Source: Tritrichomonas musculus (Eukaryota; Parabasalia; Tritrichomonadida; Tritrichomonadidae). From it: 40,428 bases of DNA. The notes beneath the pieces were generated by a model. The model was not told the DNA's origin. It saw only the letters and a program-made list of their open reading frames with translations, and did no database searches. The stretch lies in NCBI GenBank assembly GCA_039105265.1, contig JAPFFF010000137.1, positions 1 through 40,428 of the forward strand. Reading direction: 5' to 3'. This document shows positions 11,004 through 24,233 of this stretch, piece by piece. Position 1 is the stretch's first letter. Each line of letters starts with the position of its first letter. A program made the translations under genes and the position numbers.

Positions 11004-13230
11004 TTTACTGATTTTACTTAATTTCGAAATCGTTTATAATTATCTTACAAAAGTGTTTGAGATTTGTGTTTTATTTAACTCTGTTCACTTGTGAGAAACG
11101 TTTGAATAAGAATAATTGATATTGCGCTTTAATTTTTATTGATTTTACTTAATTTCGAAATCGTTTTTAATTATCTTACAAAAGTGTTTGAGATTTGTGT
11201 TTTATTTAACTCTGTTCATTTGTGAGAAACGTTTGAATAAGAATAACTGAGATTAAGCTTTAATTTTTACTGATTTTACTTAATTTCGAAATCGTTTTTA
11301 ATTATCTTACAAAAGTGTTTGAGATTTGTGTTTTATTTAACTCTGTTCACTTGTGAGAAACGTTTGAATAAGAATAACTGAGATTAAGCTTTAATTTTTA
11401 CTGATTTTACTTAATTTCGAAATCGTTTTTAATTATCTTACAAAAGTGTTTGAGATTTGTGTTTTATTTAACTCTGTTCATTTGTGAGAAACGTTTGAAT
11501 AGGAATAATTGAGATTAAGCTTTAATTTTTACTGATTTTACTTAATTTCGAAATCGTTTATAATTATCTTACAAAAGTGTTTGAGATTTGTGTTTTATTT
11601 AACTCTGTTCATTTGTGAGAAATGTTAGATTAAGAATAATTGAGATTAAGCTTTAATTTTTACTGATTTTACTTAATTTCGAAATCGTTTTTAATTATCT
11701 TACAAAAGTGTTTGAGATTTGTGTTTTATTTAACTCTGTTCATTTGTGAGAAATGTTAGATTAAGAATAATTGAGATTAAGCTTTAATTTTTACTGATTT
11801 TACTTAATTTCGAAATCGTTTTTAATTATCTTACAAAAGTGTTTGAGATTTGTGTTTTATTTAACTCTGTTCATTTGTGAGAAACGTTTGAATAAGAATA
11901 ATTGATATTGCGCTTTAATTTTTACTGATTTTACTTAATTTCGAAATCGTTTTTAATTATCTTACAAAAGTGTTTGAGATTTGTGTTTTATTTAACTCTG
12001 TTCATTTGTGAGAAATGTTAGATTAAGAATAATTGAGATTAAGCTTTAATTTTTACTGATTTTACTTAATTTCGAAATCGTTTTTAATTATCTTACAAAA
12101 GTGTTTGAGATTTGTGTTTTATTTAACTCTGTTCATTTGTGAGAAACGTTTGAATAAGAATAACTGAGATTAAGCTTTAATTTTTACTGATTTTACTTAA
12201 TTTCGAAATCGTTTTTAATTATCTTACAAAAGTGTTTGAGATTTGTGTTTTATTTAACTCTGTTCATTTGTGAGAAATGTTAGATTAAGAATAACTGAGA
12301 TTAAGCTTTAATTTTTACTGATTTTACTTAATTTCGAAATCGTTTTTAATTATCTTACAAAAGTGTTTGAGATTTGTGTTTTATTTAACTCTGTTCATTT
12401 GTGAGAAATGTTAGATTAAGAATAACTGAGATTAAGCTTTAATTTTTACTGATTTTACTTAATTTCGAAATCGTTTTTAATTATCTTACAAAAGTGTTTG
12501 AGATTTGTGTTTTATTTAACTCTGTTCACTTGTGAGAAACGTTTGAATAAGAATAACTGAGATTAAGCTTTAATTTTTACTGATTTTACTTAATTTCGAA
12601 ATCGTTTTTAATTATCTTACAAAAGTGTTTGAGATTTGTGTTTTATTTAACTCTGTTCATTTGTGAGAAACGTTTGAATAAGAATAACTGAGATTAAGCT
12701 TTAATTTTTACTGATTTTACTTAATTTCGAAATCGTTTTTAATTATCTTACAAAAGTGTTTGAGATTTGTGTTTTATTTAACTCTGTTCATTTGTGAGAA
12801 ATGTTAGAATAAGAATAATTGAGATTAAGCTTTAATTTTTACTGATTTTACTTAATTTCGAAATCGTTTATAATTATCTTACAAAAGTGTTTGAGATTTG
12901 TGTTTTATTTAACTCTGTTCACTTGTGAGAAACGTTTGAATAAGAATAATTGAGATTAAGCTTTAATTTTTACTGATTTTACTTAATTTCGAAATCGTTT
13001 ATAATTATCTTACAAAAGTGTTTGAGATTTGTGTTTTATTTAACTCTGTTCACTTGTGAGAAATGTTAGATTAAGAATAACTGAGATTAAGCTTTAATTT
13101 TTACTGATTTTACTTAATTTCGAAATCGTTTTTAATTATCTTACAAAAGTGTTTGAGATTTGTGTTTTATTTAACTCTGTTCACTTGTGAGAAACGTTTG
13201 AATAAGAATAACTGAGATTAAGCTTTAATT

Positions 13231-14671
13231 TTTACTGATTTTACTTAATTTCGAAATCGTTTTTAATTATCTTACAAAAGTGTTTGAGATTTGTGTTTTA
13301 TTTAACTCTGTTCATTTGTGAGAAATGTTAGAATAAGAATAATTGAGATTAAGCTTTAATTTTTACTGATTTTACTTAATTTCGAAATCGTTTATAATTA
13401 TCTTACAAAAGTGTTTGAGATTTGTGTTTTATTTAACTCTGTTTACTTGTGAGAAACGTTTGAATAAGAATAATTGAGATTAAGCTTTAATTTTTACTGA
13501 TTTTACTTAATTTCGAAATCGTTTTTAATTATCTTACAAAAGTGTTTGAGATTTGTGTTTTATTTAACTCTGTTCATTTGTGAGAAACGTTTGAATAAGA
13601 ATAACTGAGATTAAGCTTTAATTTTTACTGATTTTACTTAATTTCGAAATCGTTTTTAATTATCTTACAAAAGTGTTTGAGATTTGTGTTTTATTTAACT
13701 CTGTTCATTTGTGAGAAACGTTTGAATAAGAATAATTGAGATTAAGCTTTAATTTTTACTGATTTTACTTAATTTCGAAATCGTTTTTAATTATCTTACA
13801 AAAGTGTTTGAGATTTGTGTTTTATTTAACTCTGTTCACTTGTGAGAAACGTTTGAATAAGAATAATTGATATTGCGCTTTAATTTTTACTGATTTTACT
13901 TAATTTCGAAATCGTTTTTAATTATCTTACAAAAGTGTTTGAGATTTGTGTTTTATTTAACTCTGTTCATTTGTGAGAAATGTTAGATTAAGAATAATTG
14001 AGATTAAGCTTTAATTTTTACTGATTTTACTTAATTTCGAAATCGTTTTTAATTATCTTACAAAAGTGTTTGAGATTTGTGTTTTATTTAACTCTGTTCA
14101 TTTGTGAGAAACGTTTGAATAAGAATAACTGAGATTAAGCTTTAATTTTTACTGATTTTACTTAATTTCGAAATCGTTTTTAATTATCTTACAAAAGTGT
14201 TTGAGATTTGTGTTTTATTTAACTCTGTTCATTTGTGAGAAACGTTTGAATAAGAATAACTGAGATTAAGCTTTAATTTTTACTGATTTTACTTAATTTC
14301 GAAATCGTTTTTAATTATCTTACAAAAGTGTTTGAGATTTATGTTTTATTTAACTCTGTTCACTTGTGAGAAACGTTTGAATAAGAATAACTGAGATTAA
14401 GCTTTAATTTTTACTGATTTTACTTAATTTCGAAATCGTTTTTAATTATCTTATAAAAGTGTTTGAGATTTGTGTTTTATTTAACTCTGTTCATTTGTGA
14501 GAAATGTTAGATTAAGAATAACTGAGATTAAGCTTTAATTTTTACTGATTTTACTTAATTTCGAAATCGTTTTTAATTATCTTACAAAAGTGTTTGAGAT
14601 TTGTGTTTTATTTAACTCTGTTCATTTGTGAGAAACGTTTGAATAAGAATAACTGAGATTAAGCTTTAATT
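13231..14671. repeat. 11-unit repeat, first copy within the 51-unit block 2
   Basis: Units 102-112 correspond to units 51-61. The order is identical, including the K unit at 13362-13492 and the t45 unit beginning at 14410. Confidence 0.88.
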
Positions 14672-16112
14672 TTTACTGATTTTACTTAATTTCGAAATCG
14701 TTTTTAATTATCTTACAAAAGTGTTTGAGATTTGTGTTTTATTTAACTCTGTTCATTTGTGAGAAATGTTAGAATAAGAATAATTGAGATTAAGCTTTAA
14801 TTTTTACTGATTTTACTTAATTTCGAAATCGTTTATAATTATCTTACAAAAGTGTTTGAGATTTGTGTTTTATTTAACTCTGTTTACTTGTGAGAAACGT
14901 TTGAATAAGAATAATTGAGATTAAGCTTTAATTTTTACTGATTTTACTTAATTTCGAAATCGTTTTTAATTATCTTACAAAAGTGTTTGAGATTTGTGTT
15001 TTATTTAACTCTGTTCATTTGTGAGAAACGTTTGAATAAGAATAACTGAGATTAAGCTTTAATTTTTACTGATTTTACTTAATTTCGAAATCGTTTTTAA
15101 TTATCTTACAAAAGTGTTTGAGATTTGTGTTTTATTTAACTCTGTTCATTTGTGAGAAACGTTTGAATAAGAATAATTGAGATTAAGCTTTAATTTTTAC
15201 TGATTTTACTTAATTTCGAAATCGTTTATAATTATCTTACAAAAGTGTTTGAGATTTGTGTTTTATTTAACTCTGTTCACTTGTGAGAAACGTTTGAATA
15301 AGAATAATTGATATTGCGCTTTAATTTTTACTGATTTTACTTAATTTCGAAATCGTTTTTAATTATCTTACAAAAGTGTTTGAGATTTGTGTTTTATTTA
15401 ACTCTGTTCATTTGTGAGAAATGTTAGATTAAGAATAATTGAGATTAAGCTTTAATTTTTACTGATTTTACTTAATTTCGAAATCGTTTTTAATTATCTT
15501 ACAAAAGTGTTTGAGATTTGTGTTTTATTTAACTCTGTTCATTTGTGAGAAACGTTTGAATAAGAATAACTGAGATTAAGCTTTAATTTTTACTGATTTT
15601 ACTTAATTTCGAAATCGTTTTTAATTATCTTACAAAAGTGTTTGAGATTTGTGTTTTATTTAACTCTGTTCATTTGTGAGAAACGTTTGAATAAGAATAA
15701 CTGAGATTAAGCTTTAATTTTTACTGATTTTACTTAATTTCGAAATCGTTTTTAATTATCTTACAAAAGTGTTTGAGATTTATGTTTTATTTAACTCTGT
15801 TCACTTGTGAGAAACGTTTGAATAAGAATAACTGAGATTAAGCTTTAATTTTTACTGATTTTACTTAATTTCGAAATCGTTTTTAATTATCTTATAAAAG
15901 TGTTTGAGATTTGTGTTTTATTTAACTCTGTTCATTTGTGAGAAATGTTAGATTAAGAATAACTGAGATTAAGCTTTAATTTTTACTGATTTTACTTAAT
16001 TTCGAAATCGTTTTTAATTATCTTACAAAAGTGTTTGAGATTTGTGTTTTATTTAACTCTGTTCATTTGTGAGAAATGTTAGATTAAGAATAACTGAGAT
16101 TAAGCTTTAATT
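14672..16112. repeat. 11-unit repeat, second copy within the 51-unit block 2
   Basis: Units 113-123 correspond to units 62-72. Order and marks are identical, including A33 in the c unit (unit 117) and d as the final unit. Confidence 0.88.
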
Positions 16113-17291
16113 TTTACTGATTTTACTTAATTTCGAAATCGTTTATAATTATCTTACAAAAGTGTTTGAGATTTGTGTTTTATTTAACTCTGTTCACTTG
16201 TGAGAAACGTTTGAATAAGAATAATTGATATTGCGCTTTAATTTTTATTGATTTTACTTAATTTCGAAATCGTTTTTAATTATCTTACAAAAGTGTTTGA
16301 GATTTGTGTTTTATTTAACTCTGTTCATTTGTGAGAAACGTTTGAATAAGAATAACTGAGATTAAGCTTTAATTTTTACTGATTTTACTTAATTTCGAAA
16401 TCGTTTTTAATTATCTTACAAAAGTGTTTGAGATTTGTGTTTTATTTAACTCTGTTCACTTGTGAGAAACGTTTGAATAAGAATAACTGAGATTAAGCTT
16501 TAATTTTTACTGATTTTACTTAATTTCGAAATCGTTTTTAATTATCTTACAAAAGTGTTTGAGATTTGTGTTTTATTTAACTCTGTTCATTTGTGAGAAA
16601 CGTTTGAATAGGAATAATTGAGATTAAGCTTTAATTTTTACTGATTTTACTTAATTTCGAAATCGTTTATAATTATCTTACAAAAGTGTTTGAGATTTGT
16701 GTTTTATTTAACTCTGTTCATTTGTGAGAAATGTTAGATTAAGAATAACTGAGATTAAGCTTTAATTTTTACTGATTTTACTTAATTTCGAAATCGTTTA
16801 TAATTATCTTACAAAAGTGTTTGAGATTTGTGTTTTATTTAACTCTGTTCATTTGTGAGAAACGTTTGAATAAGAATAACTGAGATTAAGCTTTAATTTT
16901 TACTGATTTTACTTAATTTCGAAATCGTTTTTAATTATCTTACAAAAGTGTTTGAGATTTGTGTTTTATTTAACTCTGTTCATTTGTGAGAAATGTTAGA
17001 TTAAGAATAATTGAGATTAAGCTTTAATTTTTACTGATTTTACTTAATTTCGAAATCGTTTTTAATTATCTTACAAAAGTGTTTGAGATTTGTGTTTTAT
17101 TTAACTCTGTTCATTTGTGAGAAATGTTAGATTAAGAATAATTGAGATTAAGCTTTAATTTTTACTGATTTTACTTAATTTCGAAATCGTTTTTAATTAT
17201 CTTACAAAAGTGTTTGAGATTTGTGTTTTATTTAACTCTGTTCATTTGTGAGAAACGTTTGAATAAGAATAATTGATATTGCGCTTTAATT

Positions 17292-17684
17292 TTTACTGAT
17301 TTTACTTAATTTCGAAATCGTTTTTAATTATCTTACAAAAGTGTTTGAGATTTGTGTTTTATTTAACTCTGTTCATTTGTGAGAAATGTTAGATTAAGAA
17401 TAATTGAGATTAAGCTTTAATTTTTACTGATTTTACTTAATTTCGAAATCGTTTTTAATTATCTTACAAAAGTGTTTGAGATTTGTGTTTTATTTAACTC
17501 TGTTCATTTGTGAGAAACGTTTGAATAAGAATAACTGAGATTAAGCTTTAATTTTTACTGATTTTACTTAATTTCGAAATCGTTTTTAATTATCTTACAA
17601 AAGTGTTTGAGATTTGTGTTTTATTTAACTCTGTTCATTTGTGAGAAACGTTTGAATAAGAATAACTGAGATTAAGCTTTAATT
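17292..17684. repeat. Units 133-135, transition out of the 51-unit block
   Basis: These three units read d', b, b. They match the start of the 51-unit block only approximately (d, b, d). They precede the first C34 unit of the window, and C34 is not seen anywhere to the left of here. The boundary of the recent duplication therefore lies at or near here. Confidence 0.65.
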
Positions 17685-20042
17685 TTTACTGATTTTACTT
17701 AATTTCGAAATCGTTTTCAATTATCTTACAAAAGTGTTTGAGATTTATGTTTTATTTAACTCTGTTCACTTGTGAGAAACGTTTGAATAAGAATAACTGA
17801 GATTAAGCTTTAATTTTTACTGATTTTACTTAATTTCGAAATCGTTTTTAATTATCTTACAAAAGTGTTTGAGATTTGTGTTTTATTTAACTCTGTTCAC
17901 TTGTGAGAAACGTTTGAATAAGAATAACTGAGATTAAGCTTTAATTTTTACTGATTTTACTTAATTTCGAAATCGTTTTTAATTATCTTACAAAAGTGTT
18001 TGAGATTTGTGTTTTATTTAACTCTGTTCATTTGTGAGAAACGTTTGAATAGGAATAATTGAGATTAAGCTTTAATTTTTACTGATTTTACTTAATTTCG
18101 AAATCGTTTATAATTATCTTACAAAAGTGTTTGAGATTTGTGTTTTATTTAACTCTGTTCATTTGTGAGAAATGTTAGATTAAGAATAACTGAGATTAAG
18201 CTTTAATTTTTACTGATTTTACTTAATTTCGAAATCGTTTATAATTATCTTACAAAAGTGTTTGAGATTTGTGTTTTATTTAACTCTGTTCATTTGTGAG
18301 AAACGTTTGAATAAGAATAACTGAGATTAAGCTTTAATTTTTACTGATTTTACTTAATTTCGAAATCGTTTTTAATTATCTTACAAAAGTGTTTGAGATT
18401 TGTGTTTTATTTAACTCTGTTCACTTGTGAGAAACGTTTGAATAAGAATAATTGATATTGCGATTTAATCTTTATTGATTTTACTTAATTTCGAAATCGT
18501 TTTTAATTATCTTACAAAAGTGTTTGAGATTTGTGTTTTATTTAACTCTGTTCATTTGTGAGAAACGTTTGAATAAGAATAATTGATATTGCGCTTTAAT
18601 TTTTACTGATTTTACTTAATTTCGAAATCGTTTTTAATTATCTTACAAAAGTGTTTGAGATTTGTGTTTTATTTAACTCTGTTCATTTGTGAGAAACGTT
18701 TGAATAAGAATAACTGAGATTAAGCTTTAATTTTTACTGATTTTACTTAATTTCGAAATCGTTTTTAATTATCTTACAAAAGTGTTTGAGATTTGTGTTT
18801 TATTTAACTCTGTTCATTTGTGAGAAACGTTTGAATAAGAATAACTGAGATTAAGCTTTAATTTTTACTGATTTTACTTAATTTCGAAATCGTTTATAAT
18901 TATCTTACAAAAGTGTTTGAGATTTATGTTTTATTTAACTCTGTTCATTTGTGAGAAATGTTAGAATAAGAATAATTGAGATTAAGCTTTAATTTTTACT
19001 GATTTTACTTAATTTCGAAATCGTTTTTAATTATCTTACAAAAGTGTTTGAGATTTGTGTTTTATTTAACTCTGTTCATTTGTGAGAAATGTTAGATTAA
19101 GAATAACTGAGATTAAGCTTTAATTTTTACTGATTTTACTTAATTTCGAAATCGTTTTTAATTATCTTACAAAAGTGTTTGAGATTTGTGTTTTATTTAA
19201 CTCTGTTCATTTGTGAGAAACGTTTGAATAAGAATAACTGAGATTAAGCTTTAATTTTTACTGATTTTACTTAATTTCGAAATCGTTTTTAATTATCTTA
19301 CAAAAGTGTTTGAGATTTGTGTTTTATTTAACTCTGTTCATTTGTGAGAAATGTTAGATTAAGAATAACTGAGATTAAGCTTTAATTTTTACTGATTTTA
19401 CTTAATTTCGAAATCGTTTTTAATTATCTTACAAAAGTGTTTGAGATTTGTGTTTTATTTAACTCTGTTCATTTGTGAGAAATGTTAGATTAAGAATAAC
19501 TGAGATTAAGCTTTAATTTTTACTGATTTTACTTAATTTCGAAATCGTTTTTAATTATCTTACAAAAGTGTTTGAGATTTGTGTTTTATTTAACTCTGTT
19601 CATTTGTGAGAAATGTTAGATTAAGAATAACTGAGATTAAGCTTTAATTTTTACTGATTTTACTTAATTTCGAAATCGTTTATAATTATCTTACAAAAGT
19701 GTTTGAGATTTGTGTTTTATTTAACTCTGTTCATTTGTGAGAAATGTTAGATTAAGAATAACTGAGATTAAGCTTTAATTTTTACTGATTTTACTTAATT
19801 TCGAAATCGTTTTTAATTATCTTATAAAAGTGTTTGAGATTTGTGTTTTATTTAACTCTGTTCATTTGTGAGAAACGTTTGAATAAGAATAACTGAGATT
19901 AAGCTTTAATTTTTACTGATTTTACTTAATTTCGAAATCGTTTTTAATTATCTTACAAAAGTGTTTGAGATTTGTGTTTTATTTAACTCTGTTCATTTGT
20001 GAGAAACGTTTGAATAAGAATAACTGAGATTAAGCTTTAATT
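17685..20042. repeat. 18-unit mosaic block, matches 29778-32266
   Basis: Units 136-153 read b(C34,a63,C85), b(C85), e, d(A33), b(A33), f(C85), c, b, b. They continue with a'(A33,a63), d, b, d, d, d, d(A33), b(t45), b. The same sequence of units returns about 12.1 kb to the right, with one extra d' unit after c. The last nine units (18864-20042) form the 9-unit module that recurs at 31088-32266. The block therefore joins the two modules that build the right half of the window. Confidence 0.85.
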
Positions 20043-20435
20043 TTTACTGATTTTACTTAATTTCGAAATCGTTTATAATTATCTTACAAAAGTGTTTGAG
20101 ATTTATGTTTTATTTAACTCTGTTCATTTGTGAGAAATGTTAGAATAAGAATAACTGAGATTAAGCTTTAATTTTTACTGATTTTACTTAATTTCGAAAT
20201 CGTTTTTAATTATCTTACAAAAGTGTTTGAGATTTGTGTTTTATTTAACTCTGTTCATTTGTGAGAAATGTTAGATTAAGAATAACTGAGATTAAGCTTT
20301 AATTTTTACTGATTTTACTTAATTTCGAAATCGTTTTTAATTATCTTACAAAAGTGTTTGAGATTTGTGTTTTATTTAACTCTGTTCATTTGTGAGAAAC
20401 GTTTGAATAAGAATAACTGAGATTAAGCTTTAATT
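20043..20435. repeat. Units 154-156, restart of the 9-unit module, cut short
   Basis: The units read a(A33,a63), d, b and restart the 9-unit module. They then switch after three units to the run beginning at 20436. The matching place at 32267 continues with d, d, d, b(A33,C85) before making the same switch. Four units are therefore missing here or gained there. Confidence 0.75.
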
Positions 20436-20565
20436 TTACTGATTTTAATTAATTTCGAAATCGTTTTTAATTATCTTACAAAAGTGTTTGAGATTTGTGT
20501 TTTATTTAACTCTGTTCATTTGTGAGAAATGTTAGAATAAGAATAACTGAGATTAAGCTTTAATT
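20436..20565. repeat. 130-bp unit with a T deletion and a private C-to-A change
   Basis: Unit 157 joins to its neighbour as TTTAATTTTACTG, one T short of the usual form. It then reads GATTTTAATTAATTT where all other units have GATTTTACTTAATTT. Both changes are private to this unit, so they arose after the last duplication that copied this position. Confidence 0.85.
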
Positions 20566-22137
20566 TTTACTGATTTTACTTAATTTCGAAATCGTTTTCA
20601 ATTATCTTACAAAAGTGTTTGAGATTTGTGTTTTATTTAACTCTGTTCATTTGTGAGAAACGTTTGAATAAGAATAACTGAGATTAAGCTTTAATTTTTA
20701 CTGATTTTACTTAATTTCGAAATCGTTTTTAATTATCTTACAAAAGTGTTTGAGATTTGTGTTTTATTTAACTCTGTTCATTTGTGAGAAACGTTTGAAT
20801 AAGAATAACTGAGATTAAGCTTTAATTTTTACTGATTTTACTTAATTTCGAAATCGTTTTTAATTATCTTACAAAAGTGTTTGAGATTTGTGTTTTATTT
20901 AACTCTGTTCATTTGTGAGAAACGTTTGAATAAGAATAACTGAGATTAAGCTTTAATTTTTACTGATTTTACTTAATTTCGAAATCGTTTTCAATTATCT
21001 TACAAAAGTGTTTGAGATTTATGTTTTATTTAACTCTGTTCACTTGTGAGAAACGTTTGAATAAGAATAACTGAGATTAAGCTTTAATTTTTACTGATTT
21101 TACTTAATTTCGAAATCGTTTTTAATTATCTTACAAAAGTGTTTGAGATTTGTGTTTTATTTAACTCTGTTCACTTGTGAGAAACGTTTGAATAAGAATA
21201 ACTGAGATTAAGCTTTAATTTTTACTGATTTTACTTAATTTCGAAATCGTTTTTAATTATCTTACAAAAGTGTTTGAGATTTGTGTTTTATTTAACTCTG
21301 TTCATTTGTGAGAAACGTTTGAATAGGAATAACTGAGATTAAGCTTTAATTTTTACTGATTTTACTTAATTTCGAAATCGTTTATAATTATCTTACAAAA
21401 GTGTTTGAGATTTGTGTTTTATTTAACTCTGTTCATTTGTGAGAAATGTTAGATTAAGAATAACTGAGATTAAGCTTTAATTTTTACTGATTTTACTTAA
21501 TTTCGAAATCGTTTATAATTATCTTACAAAAGTGTTTGAGATTTGTGTTTTATTTAACTCTGTTCATTTGTGAGAAATGTTAGATTAAGAATAACTGAGA
21601 TTAAGCTTTAATTTTTACTGATTTTACTTAATTTCGAAATCGTTTTTAATTATCTTACAAAAGTGTTTGAGATTTGTGTTTTATTTAACTCTGTTCATTT
21701 GTGAGAAATGTTAGATTAAGAATAACTGAGATTAAGCTTTAATTTTTACTGATTTTACTTAATTTCGAAATCGTTTTTAATTATCTTACAAAAGTGTTTG
21801 AGATTTGTGTTTTATTTAACTCTGTTCATTTGTGAGAAATGTTAGATTAAGAATAACTGAGATTAAGCTTTAATTTTTACTGATTTTACTTAATTTCGAA
21901 ATCGTTTTTAATTATCTTACAAAAGTGTTTGAGATTTGTGTTTTATTTAACTCTGTTCACTTGTGAGAAACGTTTGAATAAGAATAATTGATATTGCGAT
22001 TTAATCTTTATTGATTTTACTTAATTTCGAAATCGTTTTTAATTATCTTACAAAAGTGTTTGAGATTTGTGTTTTATTTAACTCTGTTCATTTGTGAGAA
22101 ACGTTTGAATAAGAATAATTGATATTGCGCTTTAATT
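20436..22137. repeat. 13-unit block, matches 33184-34886
   Basis: Units 157-169 read a, b(C34), b, b, b(C34,a63,C85), b(C85), e, d(A33), d(A33), d, d, f(C85), c. The order is the same as in units 254-266. Differences seen: unit 157 lacks one T and carries TTTTAATTAA for TTTTACTTAA. Unit 163 is the only e unit with AACTGAG, whereas the others have AATTGAG. Unit 166 lacks the C85 mark present in unit 263. Confidence 0.8.
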
Positions 22138-22923
22138 TTTACTGATTTTACTTAATTTCGAAATCGTTTTTAATTATCTTACAAAAGTGTTTGAGATTTG
22201 TGTTTTATTTAACTCTGTTCACTTGTGAGAAACGTTTGAATAAGAATAACTGAGATTAAGCTTTAATTTTTACTGATTTTACTTAATTTCGAAATCGTTT
22301 TTAATTATCTTACAAAAGTGTTTGAGATTTGTGTTTTATTTAACTCTGTTCATTTGTGAGAAACGTTTGAATAGGAATAATTGAGATTAAGCTTTAATTT
22401 TTACTGATTTTACTTAATTTCGAAATCGTTTATAATTATCTTACAAAAGTGTTTGAGATTTGTGTTTTATTTAACTCTGTTCATTTGTGAGAAATGTTAG
22501 ATTAAGAATAACTGAGATTAAGCTTTAATTTTTACTGATTTTACTTAATTTCGAAATCGTTTATAATTATCTTACAAAAGTGTTTGAGATTTGTGTTTTA
22601 TTTAACTCTGTTCATTTGTGAGAAATGTTAGATTAAGAATAACTGAGATTAAGCTTTAATTTTTACTGATTTTACTTAATTTCGAAATCGTTTTTAATTA
22701 TCTTACAAAAGTGTTTGAGATTTGTGTTTTATTTAACTCTGTTCACTTGTGAGAAACGTTTGAATAAGAATAATTGATATTGCGATTTAATCTTTATTGA
22801 TTTTACTTAATTTCGAAATCGTTTTTAATTATCTTACAAAAGTGTTTGAGATTTGTGTTTTATTTAACTCTGTTCATTTGTGAGAAACGTTTGAATAAGA
22901 ATAATTGATATTGCGCTTTAATT
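22138..22923. repeat. 6-unit run b(C85)-e-d-d-f-c
   Basis: Units 170-175 repeat the core b(C85), e, d(A33), d(A33), f(C85), c, directly after a longer form of the same core. Units 281-286 have the same six-unit order and lead into the same downstream block. This is a shortened form of the module that lacks the two d units found between d(A33) and f in units 263-264. Confidence 0.8.
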
Positions 22924-23054
22924 TTTACTGATTTTACTTAATTTCGAAATCGTTTTTAATTATCTTACAAAAGTGTTTGAGATTTGTGTTTTATTTAACT
23001 CTGTTCATTTGTGAGAAATGTTAGATTAAGAATAACTGAGATTAAGCTTTAATT
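22924..23054. repeat. Unit 176, subtype d, extra unit between matched blocks
   Basis: This subtype d unit lies between the c unit 175 and the b unit 177. At the matching place on the right (286 to 287) c is followed directly by b. It is a one-unit insertion here or a deletion there. Confidence 0.7.
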
Positions 23055-24233
23055 TTTACTGATTTTACTTAATTTCGAAATCGTTTTTAATTATCTTACA
23101 AAAGTGTTTGAGATTTGTGTTTTATTTAACTCTGTTCATTTGTGAGAAACGTTTGAATAAGAATAACTGAGATTAAGCTTTAATTTTTACTGATTTTACT
23201 TAATTTCGAAATCGTTTTTAATTATCTTACAAAAGTGTTTGAGATTTGTGTTTTATTTAACTCTGTTCATTTGTGAGAAACGTTTGAATAAGAATAACTG
23301 AGATTAAGCTTTAATTTTTACTGATTTTACTTAATTTCGAAATCGTTTTTAATTATCTTACAAAAGTGTTTGAGATTTGTGTTTTATTTAACTCTGTTCA
23401 TTTGTGAGAAATGTTAGATTAAGAATAATTGAGAATAAGCTTTAATTTTTACTGATTTTACTTAATTTCGAAATCGTTTATAATTATCTTACAAAAGTGT
23501 TTGAGATTTATGTTTTATTTAACTCTGTTCATTTGTGAGAAACGTTTGAATAAGAATAATTGATATTGCGATTTAATCTTTATTGATTTTACTTAATTTC
23601 GAAATCGTTTTTAATTATCTTACAAAAGTGTTTGAGATTTGTGTTTTATTTAACTCTGTTCACTTGTGAGAAACGTTTGAATAAGAATAATTGATATTGC
23701 GATTTAATCTTTATTGATTTTACTTAATTTCGAAATCGTTTTTAATTATCTTACAAAAGTGTTTGAGATTTGTGTTTTATTTAACTCTGTTCATTTGTGA
23801 GAAATGTTAGATTAAGAATAATTGAGATTAAGCTTTAATTTTTACTGATTTTACTTAATTTCGAAATCGTTTTTAATTATCTTACAAAAGTGTTTGAGAT
23901 TTGTGTTTTATTTAACTCTGTTCATTTGTGAGAAACGTTTGAATAAGAATAACTGAGATTAAGCTTTAATTTTTACTGATTTTACTTAATTTCGAAATCG
24001 TTTTTAATTATCTTACAAAAGTGTTTGAGATTTGTGTTTTATTTAACTCTGTTCATTTGTGAGAAATGTTAGATTAAGAATAACTGAGATTAAGCTTTAA
24101 TTTTTACTGATTTTACTTAATTTCGAAATCGTTTATAATTATCTTACAAAAGTGTTTGAGATTTGTGTTTTATTTAACTCTGTTCATTTGTGAGAAATGT
24201 TAGATTAAGAATAACTGAGATTAAGCTTTAATT
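23055..24233. repeat. 9-unit block, matches 37507-38685
   Basis: Units 177-185 read b, b, d' with GAGAATAAGC, f(A33,a63), f(C85), d', b, d, d(A33). Two rare features mark it: GAGAATAAGC (T119A, seen only here near 23430 and once more near 37885) and two adjacent f units. The copy lies 14,452 bp away, which is 110 x 131 plus 42. The extra 42 comes from the break at 25994/25995, so that break postdates the separation of the two copies or belongs to the intervening DNA. Confidence 0.88.

Larger units (their letters stand above)
10611..17291. repeat. 51-unit higher-order repeat, copy 2 (6,681 bp)
   Basis: Units 82-132 reproduce units 31-81 unit for unit, including rare marks. K units (TTTACTTG) lie at 13444 and 14885, against 6763 and 8204. 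The t45 units lie at 14454 and 15895, against 7773 and 9214. TTTATTG starts follow c units at the same places. The near-identity implies a very recent tandem duplication, by unequal exchange or a similar process. An assembly duplication would look the same and must be excluded with long reads. Confidence 0.9.
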
